Below, piece after piece: positions 8,764 through 14,639 of a stretch of DNA of 64,000 nt; the first letter of the stretch is position 1; the number at the start of each line of letters is the position of its first letter. Source of the DNA: an uncultured Bacilli bacterium (lineage in GTDB: Bacteria > Bacillota_I > Bacilli_A > RF39 > UBA660); assembly GCA_934096125.1 (NCBI GenBank), contig CAKOLB010000001.1:124001-188000 (forward strand). Direction: 5' to 3'. Below the pieces are notes generated by a model. It made no database searches and was not told the DNA's origin. It was given only the letters and a program-made list of their open reading frames with translations. A program made the translations under genes and the position numbers.

Positions 8764-9005
8764 AGGCTCTTTAAATAAAAGTTCACAAATGCCATCAGAA
8801 CTTCTCCTCTATCAAACTTGCATATCTTAGCTCTGGCATCCAAAAAAGATGTAATATAACCCGCATCTCCTGTCATCAGATATCCAACTATTTGGCTCAT
8901 CGGATTATACCCTTTATATTTTAAAGCTTGCACAACTTCTTCAATAGTTACTAAAATAAGCTCTTGCCGAAGTTCTCTTACATCATAGATACTTGTTTTA
9001 TCCAT
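8760..9005 (-). CDS. ireB: IreB family regulatory phosphoprotein (UPF0297/DUF965)
   Basis: IreB in Enterococcus is a substrate of the Ser/Thr kinase IreK and influences cephalosporin tolerance. The protein matches the family throughout: DKTSIYDVRELRQELIL, the core VVQALKYKGYNPMSQIVGYL and GDAGYITSFLDARAKI. The start at 9005 was chosen because it has a GGTGG ribosome site nine bases upstream and gives the usual family N-terminus. An in-frame ATG at 9044 would sit on the transcription start of the promoter at 9043-9071. Length from 9005 is 81 residues. First gene of the operon through mltG and beyond. Confidence 0.93.
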   Translation of the reverse strand: MDKTSIYDVRELRQELILVTIEEVVQALKYKGYNPMSQIVGYLMTGDAGYITSFLDARAKICKFDRGEVLMAFVNFYLKSL

Positions 9006-9042
9006 AATACATAACCACCTACCATCTAAAAAGCTCATTTTC

Positions 9043-9071
9043 ATTTTAACAAATATTATTCTTAATTACAA
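9043..9071 (-). promoter_or_regulatory. Promoter of the ireB operon
   Basis: On the minus strand TTGTAA (9066-9071) and TAAAAT (9043-9048) are 17 bp apart. It lies immediately after a terminator (9075-9103) and before the ireB leader, and it explains why the ireB start should be placed at 9005. Confidence 0.6.
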
Positions 9072-9074
9072 GGC

Positions 9075-9103
9075 AAAAAAAAGAACAAAGTTAAGCTTTG
9101 TCC
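9075..9103 (-). terminator. Intrinsic terminator upstream of ireB
   Basis: On the minus strand GGACAAAG, a 5-nt loop and CTTTGTTC (one G-T wobble) are followed by eight Ts. It would end transcripts coming from 9200-9800 before the ireB promoter. Confidence 0.8.
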
Positions 9104-9203
9104 AGAGGTCTTACGGTACTAATCAGCAGTATTTATAATCAAATTCTGTTTATATTAAAAGAAAACTTTTAATACTTAATATTGTAGGAACTATAAGACT
9201 ATA
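9075..9203 (-). ncRNA. Candidate structured small RNA of about 130 nt
   Basis: No open frame fills this space. On the minus strand a plausible promoter (TTAACT at 9232-9237, 16 bp, TATAAT at 9210-9215) precedes a perfect 9-bp stem-loop (9153-9161 with 9166-9174, loop of four) and then the strong terminator at 9075-9103. That order of promoter, stem and terminator with no frame is what an independent small RNA gene looks like. It does not resemble 6S RNA, SRP RNA, tmRNA or RNase P in any motif I can see. It could instead be the 3' untranslated region of the gene at 9330. Confidence 0.35.
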
Positions 9204-9329
9204 ATTTATATTATAGAAAGGTTTGTAAAAGAGTTAATGATCAATAAACAAAAAACTTCTTTTCCCTGCCTCCTTTACCAATATAATAAAGGTATGTGAA
9301 AAAATTGTGTTGTTTATGTGAAAAAAATA

Positions 9330-9809
9330 CTATTTTGTCGCTTTTTGTTGTTTTTTTCTTTTTCTAACAACCACATCTTCCCGCAAAAACTCCTGATAAT
9401 TAGTACAATAAAGAATACTATACTCTGGTATTATCCCTCCTTTTTTTGGAGCCACTAAATTAGACATAATCCCACTTGTATAAGATATAGACCTTATTTC
9501 TGCATACCCAGTTCCAATCTTTAAATTATAACCTTCTTCTTTTAATTTTTTATACCAATGCATTTTTTTAAGATGAGAAATTTTATATTCCTTATCAAGT
9601 AAACAAACAACTGCTCCTATAGAGCCATAAATTAAATCATTTTCTAAATCAATAGATAACCCCCAACTCTTTAAGTTCTTTATATTGCTTTTTATTTCCT
9701 CTTCTGTTGGCTTTCGTACTTCAAAATTCCCCTTTAAACTCCCTGTTGTTACTAAATAATTAATTGGTGACTTAAAATAATAACCATACATATTTTGCTC
9801 TAACATCAT
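9330..9809 (-). CDS. Hypothetical protein, mixed alpha/beta, basic C-terminus
   Basis: I do not recognise this protein of about 159 residues. The start at 9809 (ATGATG) was chosen over 9824 because a GGGGGAG ribosome site lies 5-9 bases before it. The sequence has a central GSIGAVVCLLDKEYKI segment, a tyrosine-rich middle and a very basic tail (VVVRKRKKQQKATK) that could bind nucleic acid. No signal peptide or membrane segment is visible. It borders the decayed mobile region on its upstream side and may belong to it. Confidence 0.6.
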   Translation of the reverse strand: MMLEQNMYGYYFKSPINYLVTTGSLKGNFEVRKPTEEEIKSNIKNLKSWGLSIDLENDLIYGSIGAVVCLLDKEYKISHLKKMHWYKKLKEEGYNLKIGTGYAEIRSISYTSGIMSNLVAPKKGGIIPEYSILYCTNYQEFLREDVVVRKRKKQQKATK

Positions 9810-9869
9810 AAATATCTCCCCCATTCTTGTTATTATAAATATCTTATATTATTTTTAATAGTTAATCCC

Positions 9870-10262
9870 GGTTGTTTCTTTACAAGAACCCTTTTATATG
9901 CACACTCACTCGAATTAAACTTAAGTGAATTACCATCTTTAAAGCTTTCTTCATTTAAGCCATACACTTATAATAAATCAAAAACTTTTTTTATAGTCGT
10001 AACTCTTTTTTCTTCTATCAAAATGCTTTGTATTCTTTTTTAAATTATTTTCAATTTTCTTTTGCAAAGTTTTATCCGCTCTAATTTGATACAAGTTAAG
10101 AACTCCAATACCTTCATATACATTTGGCCAAAATTCTAAAACCTTTGTGCTAAGTCTTTTATCAACGCTCGCATAAATTTTTTATTTAAAACACCTACAC
10201 ACCCATCCAATTCTTTTTAAAATTTTCTTGTCTCATCATAATTTATACCCTCCCAAGTAAAT
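9870..10262 (-). pseudogene. Decayed gene of unknown family
   Basis: On the minus strand an ATG pair behind GGGAGGG at about 10245-10260 starts a frame that stops after 14 codons. Further coding-like pieces follow in other frames: FWPNVYEGIGVLNLYQIRAD and a Lys-rich segment, then GLNEESFKDGNSLKFNSSE. The pattern is of one gene of about 120 codons with several frameshifts. I cannot name the family. Confidence 0.45.
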
Positions 10263-10390
10263 CCATTATACTATATCTTTTTCTTTATGTATATGTTAAT
10301 TTAAATTTGAAGTGTCACACTTCACCAATTGAAAAAGACACATGAATAACCTATAATATCTGACAGTTAAACAAGAAATACTGGAGTTTT

Positions 10391-10662
10391 ATGTCTGATA
10401 AAAATAATACTACAAACACAGTAAAAACCAATATCATCATTTAAACAAAGATGACAGAGTAAAAATTGAGTCTTTAATTAATCAAAAAAATAAAGACGGT
10501 AAAAGATTGTTTAACAACACTTGTGTTCATAAATCTACTATATCAAGAGAACTAAAAAAGTAAGGTAAAAAATATATCTTTACTTATCAAAAGTTTTCTC
10601 GGCATAAAACATCATATAAACAGTATAGGCTTATTCATAAAAAGTTGCACTTGACTTTTTAA
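10391..10662 (+). mobile_element. Remnant of an IS30-family transposase (N-terminal end)
   Basis: On the plus strand the frame from 10429 reads HHLNKDDRVKIESLINQKNK and STISRELKK. This matches the IS30 N-terminal helix-turn-helix pattern in which a HLT...ERxxIExLL segment is followed by a STISREIKRN recognition helix. An in-frame TAA at 10561 interrupts it, and the frame then continues with GKKYIFTYQKFSRHKTSYKQ to a stop at about 10660. The catalytic DDE part is absent. No terminal inverted repeats could be assigned. Confidence 0.7.
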
Positions 10663-10679
10663 TTAATAAAATTTCACTT

Positions 10680-11570
10680 CTATTTACTTCCAATTAAATA
10701 TTTATTATCTTCATTTACTTGTTGTTGTAATACTTCTAATTCCTTAACATTCTTATTATTTCTTAAAGCTTCCATTTGATTTCTTGCTGATTCATTTAAT
10801 TGAATAAGTCTATTAGATTGTTTTATATTCATTCTAATCAATTCTGCATTTATGTTTTCTAAATTATTTAAAATAATTAGATGAAATAAATCTATATAAT
10901 CCCTCATACTTCCATTTTTAGCGGGCTTTGGATTATCTTCTCTCCATTCTTTAGCAATCATACCAAACAATGCAACATTTAATACATCAGCTTCATTTGC
11001 ATATACAAACTTAATTTGTTGTTCTGTTAAAGTAGGAACTATATATTTTTTAATTGCATCAGTATGAACATCATAATTTAATTTAGATAATAATCTATTT
11101 GCATGCCATTCCATTTTTTCTTGATATGTTTCATTTCTTTTTAATCTTTCAAATTCTTTAATTAAATATAATTTAAATTCAGGACTAATCCAACTGGCAA
11201 ACTCGAAAGCAATATCACTTCTTGCAAAAGTTCCACCACCATATTTACCAGATTTAGAAATAATACCAATAGCATTTGTTTCCCTAATCCATTTTTAAGG
11301 GGACATAGTAAATGCATGTCTTCCTGCTTCATTTTTAAACTGGTCGAATTCGACCACTTTAAAATTTTCATTATTTAATTCTTCCCATACACCTAGAAAA
11401 GAAATTGTTTCTTTATTTCTTAATCAATTTTTAACAACATCTGCTGGTGCTTCATCATTTTGAGTTTTTGCTAAATAAGTTAATGATATATATTCGTATC
11501 CCTCAACTCTAACTACATTAATTTTCCTACCTTTAACATCCATCTCTGATTGAATTATATTATTTTTCAT
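10680..11570 (-). pseudogene. KilA-N domain protein gene inactivated by two nonsense codons
   Basis: From the ATG at 11570 a single frame of 297 codons runs to 10680 with no frameshift and only two internal stops: TGA at 11424-11426 where Trp is expected (DVVKNxLRNKETI) and TAA at 11295-11297 where Lys is expected (MSPxKWIRE). The rest is a typical KilA-N antirepressor-type protein: YEYISLTYLAKTQNDEAP, GVWEELNN, KSGKYGGGTFARSDIAFEF and WISPEFKLYLIKEFERLK, then a helical C-terminal region. KilA-N proteins come from phages and mobile elements. The C-terminal 144 codons from 11114 are still open. TGA recoding is excluded because TGA is an ordinary stop elsewhere in the window. Confidence 0.85.
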
Positions 11571-11639
11571 AAGTTTTTACTTTATGAATTAGTTAACAGC
11601 ATATGACCAATCAACTCATATTTTCATCTAATATAAATT

Positions 11640-11880
11640 TTACCATAAAATTATTGTTCTAAATCATATTTTTTACTATTATAACTATTAAATGTATTTT
11701 GTATATATTCAAAGAAACGAATTTATCTTGTAAGAACTTTATGAATTTATTCCATAATTCTCTTAAATAATCTAATACTTTTTATAATTTAAATACTTTA
11801 TCTTCTAACATATCAATAATATCTACTGCAAACTCTAATTTCTTTTTTACAATATTTCATTTTACCTACCATTTCTTTAT
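11640..11880 (-). pseudogene. Possible C-terminal scrap of a plasmid mobilisation (relaxase-type) protein
   Basis: On the minus strand broken frames give VDIIDMLEDKVFKL and then KVLDYLRELWNKFIKFLQDKF. This helical pattern (xYxRELWNKFIKFLQDKFFS) is one I associate with the tails of Mob-type proteins of small Firmicutes plasmids. Stops and a frame change interrupt it, and no catalytic region remains. Weak evidence, supported mainly by the neighbouring IS30 and KilA-N remnants. Confidence 0.3.
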
Positions 11881-11889
11881 CAGCAACAA

Positions 11890-11922
11890 AAAATACCAAC
11901 TTCTTTCAGAAATTGGTATTTT
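11890..11922 (-). terminator. Terminator of the tRNA operon
   Basis: The 10-bp arms AAAATACCAA (11890-11899) and TTGGTATTTT (11913-11922) are exact complements. On the minus strand the stem runs into TTTTTTG. It lies about 45 bp downstream of the tRNA-Leu 3' end. Confidence 0.8.
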
Positions 11923-11966
11923 CTATATTAAGTCCAAAACTATAAAAGTCTGGCCAGATTTCTCTT

Positions 11967-12051
11967 TGGTGCAGGTGAAGAGACTTGAACTCCCACGGAT
12001 TAATCCACTAGATCCTAAGTCTAGCGCGTCTGCCAATTCCGCCACACCTGC
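11967..12051 (-). tRNA. tRNA-Leu (anticodon TAG)
   Basis: The minus strand folds into a complete 85-nt class II tRNA. The acceptor stem GCAGGTG pairs with CACCTGC, the D-arm contains TTGGCAGACGC, and the anticodon loop CTTAGGA gives TAG. A short variable arm and the T-arm with GTTCAAGTC follow, and CCA is encoded at 11967-11969. The presence of the encoded CCA and all arms makes this firm. Confidence 0.95.
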
Positions 12052-12057
12052 GACTTA

Positions 12058-12134
12058 TGGTGGACCTCGCAAGACTCGAACTTGCGACAACTCGGTTATG
12101 AGCCGAGGGCTCTAACCAACTGAGCTAGAGGTCC
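12058..12134 (-). tRNA. tRNA with CAT anticodon, probably tRNA-Ile2 (lysidine), possibly elongator Met
   Basis: A 77-nt cloverleaf on the minus strand: acceptor GGACCTC with GAGGTCC, D-arm AGCTCAGTTGGTTAGAGC, anticodon stem CTCGG with loop CTCATAA (CAT), T-arm GTTCGAGTC and encoded CCA. The GGACC acceptor and GGCTCATAACC anticodon arm resemble Bacillus tRNA-Ile2, whose C34 is modified to lysidine by TilS. An elongator Met tRNA cannot be excluded by eye. It is not the initiator, because three G-C pairs (GGG/CCC) are lacking in the anticodon stem. Confidence 0.85.
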
Positions 12135-12146
12135 AACGACAAACTA

Positions 12147-12175
12147 ATAATATCACAAATAAATGTGATAGACAA
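12147..12175 (-). promoter_or_regulatory. Promoter of the two-tRNA operon with a dyad in its spacer
   Basis: On the minus strand TTGTCT (12170-12175) and TATTAT (12147-12152) are 17 bp apart. The spacer contains ATCACA and TGTGAT, a perfect 6-bp inverted repeat around 6 bp (12152-12169). The tRNA begins 13 bp after the -10 box. Confidence 0.65.
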
Positions 12176-12190
12176 GTACTTTTCACGAAA

Positions 12191-12228
12191 AAAATATAAA
12201 AACTTGAGCAACCCCCATTAACTCAAGT
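12191..12228 (-). terminator. Terminator of the gene at 12237
   Basis: On the minus strand ACTTGAG and CTCAAGT form a 7-bp stem around a 13-nt loop, followed by TTTTTATATTTTTTT. It starts 9 bp after the stop of the upstream gene. Confidence 0.8.
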
Positions 12229-12236
12229 CCTTATAA

Positions 12237-12656
12237 TTATTTATCTTGCAACATATTAAGTAAATCAATCTTAAACATATCTTTAGAAGCATTTTCTTTA
12301 GATATCATAATTCCTTTATATGTTGTAAGCTCAGATCTATGTCCCTCTAACAAAATATCAGAAGGAGTAATTGTTTCCAGTACCACAACCTCATCTTTCT
12401 TATGTACTGTATAAATTAGTTTAACATCTCCATGAATTTGAGCAAACATCTTATCGCTCGGTAACTTAAGTTCATACTTTTCAGTACCATTTTTTTTATT
12501 GACAGAAATTACTTCTCCAACAAACTTTCCACTTCGAAGCGCTGGATAGTAATCAAACATAAGCTTTTTAAAAGCTAAAGTATTATACTTCTTAAGTGCC
12601 CTTTCTAACTTCTTAAATTCGTTCTCACAAACGTATTCTAGTACATATCCTTTCAT
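12237..12656 (-). CDS. Hypothetical protein, 139 residues
   Basis: I do not recognise the family. The start at 12656 was chosen because AGGGGGT lies upstream at good spacing and because the longer frame to 12743 would run through a consensus promoter (12690-12718). The protein has an N-terminal charged helix (EFKKLERALKKYNTLAFKKL) followed by beta-rich stretches with VGEVISVNKKNGTEKYELKL and VVLETITPSDILLEG. It has no signal peptide or membrane segment and no cysteines beyond one near the start. It has its own promoter and terminator, so it is an independent and probably well transcribed gene. Confidence 0.75.
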   Translation of the reverse strand: MKGYVLEYVCENEFKKLERALKKYNTLAFKKLMFDYYPALRSGKFVGEVISVNKKNGTEKYELKLPSDKMFAQIHGDVKLIYTVHKKDEVVVLETITPSDILLEGHRSELTTYKGIMISKENASKDMFKIDLLNMLQDK

Positions 12657-12689
12657 TTTTCCATACCCCCTAATTACTCGAACATCTAA

Positions 12690-12718
12690 ATTATACCACT
12701 TTCTGTAAACTTTGTCAA
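12690..12718 (-). promoter_or_regulatory. Perfect consensus sigma-A promoter
   Basis: On the minus strand TTGACA (12713-12718) and TATAAT (12690-12695) are separated by exactly 17 bp, matching the consensus at all twelve positions. It drives the hypothetical gene starting at 12656. Confidence 0.9.
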
Positions 12719-12790
12719 CTTTCCGCAAATTTATCATGTTCATAGTATTGCCACAATGGGTTTAAAGTATACCATAAAACCTTAGAACTG

Positions 12791-13960
12791 TCAAATTTCT
12801 GATTTGAAAAATTTAATTACAAACGCACTTCCTTTATCTTTGTTATTTAAAGCAACAATACTTCCATTATCTTTATTAATTATTTCTTTAGCAAGAGAAA
12901 GGCCAATTCCAAAATTATTATTTTTATAATTACTTTTATAAAATCTATCAAAAATGTGTTTTATATCTTTATCTTTAATACCTGGCCCCTCATCGCTAAT
13001 CTCTATTTTAACTGAGTAACCAATATCAATAAAAGAAATACTTATAACACCATTTTCTGGGCTATATTCGATAGCATTTTTAATTATATTGGAAAGAGCT
13101 TCCTTTTCCCATTTATAATCGGCATAGATAAAGGCATCATTGCTTCCCGTAAAATTCACTTTAACATTTTTAGCCTTTGCAAGCGTATCAACAGCTTTTA
13201 CAGCATCTGAAATTAGTCTTACCAAATATACTTTTTCTTTTTTAAATTTAACCACACTTGCATCAAATGAAGAAAGTTTAAGCAAAGCCATAATTAAGAA
13301 ATTAATGTTTTCAGTTTGCATTCGCATATCTTCCAAAAATTCATATCGCATACTTTTTGGCACATCTTCCTCGAGCAAAGTATCAAGCATAATCATAATT
13401 GATGTCAAAGGTGTCTTTAACTGATGCGAAATATTAGCAAGATTATCTTTAATAATACTTTTTTCTTTTAATAAATTAGCAGCATTTTCCCTTAATGTTA
13501 TCGTTGTTTTATATATTTCATTTTTAAGTTTTGAAACTCTTCCCTCTTCATTACATGTAAGCTCTAAATCATATATTCCCCGGTTAATCTTTTCTAAATA
13601 ACTAATAAGTTCATCTATTTTTTCTTTCTCTTTTTTCCTATAATTTCTATAAACTATAAAACCTCCCAGAAAAAGCCCGCCAAAAAGTAAAGAGTCCAAA
13701 GTTAAAGTTTGAATATAAGTTTTATTCAAAGCTTTTATATAACTAATATCACTTTTAACAAACCCATATCTTTGTAAAGTACTTCCACCAGCATCACCAT
13801 CATTTAGTATTTTCACAAGACTTTCTTCATCAATATCACTACTACTTGCTACCCTTAAAACAAAATCATTCATAACAGATGCATACTTAACATAATTTTG
13901 ATAAGAGACTAAAGTTCCAAAAAGAAGCAAAAGTATAAACGATGCACACACCTTTTTCAT
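12791..13960 (-). CDS. Membrane sensor histidine kinase of the OmpR-partner type
   Basis: This 389-residue kinase has a membrane helix at about 5-22, an extracellular stretch of roughly 60 residues and a second helix at about 86-105. A linker coiled coil follows, then HisKA with the phospho-accepting H179 in ANISHQLKTPLTSI, and the HATPase with NIIKNAIEYSP, DEGPGIKDKDIKHIF and FGIGLSLAKEI. It overlaps the response regulator gene by 4 bp. With the ABC transporter immediately upstream it most likely senses a cell-envelope or peptide stress and adjusts transporter expression. The sensor loop is longer than in BceS-type kinases, so direct ligand sensing is possible. Confidence 0.92.
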   Translation of the reverse strand: MKKVCASFILLLLFGTLVSYQNYVKYASVMNDFVLRVASSSDIDEESLVKILNDGDAGGSTLQRYGFVKSDISYIKALNKTYIQTLTLDSLLFGGLFLGGFIVYRNYRKKEKEKIDELISYLEKINRGIYDLELTCNEEGRVSKLKNEIYKTTITLRENAANLLKEKSIIKDNLANISHQLKTPLTSIMIMLDTLLEEDVPKSMRYEFLEDMRMQTENINFLIMALLKLSSFDASVVKFKKEKVYLVRLISDAVKAVDTLAKAKNVKVNFTGSNDAFIYADYKWEKEALSNIIKNAIEYSPENGVISISFIDIGYSVKIEISDEGPGIKDKDIKHIFDRFYKSNYKNNNFGIGLSLAKEIINKDNGSIVALNNKDKGSAFVIKFFKSEI

Positions 13961-14598
13961 ATATCCACCCTATACCCTATTCCTTTAATAGTTTTAATAA
14001 AACTTTCATTCTGAAGTTTTTCTCTAATTCTCTTAATATATACAGTTAACGTATTATCATTTACAAACTTCCCTGACATATCCCATATTTTATTTATTAT
14101 TACTTCCCTTGTCATAATTTTATTTTTATTTTCAAGCAGCATAAATAAAATCTTCATCTCAAGACTAGTTAGACTGACTTCTTTTGAAAAAGAAAATACT
14201 CTTGCACTCTCTAAATCAATCACTAAATTTTCATACTCTATTTTTTTTATCATTTTCGTTCTTTTTATAATACTATTAATTCTTGATAACAACTCTTTAG
14301 ACCTAAATGGCTTTATTATATAGTCAAATGCTCCCATATCTATAGCTTTTACAACATCATCTTCTAAAGCTACAGCACTTAAAACAAGCATTGGGATAAA
14401 CTTATACTCTTTTAAAAAATCAAGGCCACTTCCATCAGGAAGCATTACATCAAGTATAACTAAAACATAATTATTATTTATTTTTTCTCTAGCTTCTTGA
14501 ATAGTCTTAGCAATATCCACCTCATAATCATGTTGCATAAGTAAATATCTAGTTGCCTTACTTATCATTTCATCATCTTCAACCAAAAGTATCTTCAT
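13957..14598 (-). CDS. OmpR-family response regulator
   Basis: From the ATG at 14598 (GAGGTGG upstream) the 213-residue protein starts with the usual MKILLVEDDEM. The receiver domain has the acidic pair D8/D9, the phosphorylated D50 in VLVILDVMLPDGSG and the conserved Lys in IIKPFRSKEL. The C-terminal winged-helix domain contains VSLTSLEMKILFMLLENKNK and DNTLTVYIKRIREKL. The longer frame to 14643 adds residues unlike any family N-terminus. It sits between the permease and the kinase in one operon and probably binds the direct repeats at 17901-17917. Confidence 0.93.
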   Translation of the reverse strand: MKILLVEDDEMISKATRYLLMQHDYEVDIAKTIQEAREKINNNYVLVILDVMLPDGSGLDFLKEYKFIPMLVLSAVALEDDVVKAIDMGAFDYIIKPFRSKELLSRINSIIKRTKMIKKIEYENLVIDLESARVFSFSKEVSLTSLEMKILFMLLENKNKIMTREVIINKIWDMSGKFVNDNTLTVYIKRIREKLQNESFIKTIKGIGYRVDI

Positions 14599-14639
14599 AC
14601 GCCACCTCACAATAATTATGCCAAAGGTTTGATCAAATA

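Noticed and set aside
9105..9330. Housekeeping RNA (6S, SRP RNA, tmRNA) upstream of ireB
   Set aside because: No SRP GGAAG/AGCAG core, no tmRNA tag or tRNA-like ends and no long 6S-type central bubble were found. Only an unassigned small RNA candidate was retained.
11162..11371. A 69-codon minus-strand frame starting MKILKWSNSTSLKMKQED inside the KilA-N region
   Set aside because: It is out of frame with the clear KilA-N coding sequence, which explains the same bases with family-typical residues.
11424..11426. TGA where Trp is expected in the KilA-N frame, suggesting a Mollicutes-type code
   Set aside because: TGA is used as a normal stop in ATGA overlaps (ireB/ruvX, the two FAD genes, hybrid kinase/Hpt-receiver), and Trp is encoded by TGG throughout. 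A second nonsense codon (TAA) in the same gene confirms decay.
12152..12169. Resemblance of the tRNA promoter dyad to a CRP site
   Set aside because: The half sites are in the reverse order (TCACA-N6-TGTGA instead of TGTGA-N6-TCACA), so it is not a CRP operator. It was kept only as an unexplained dyad.
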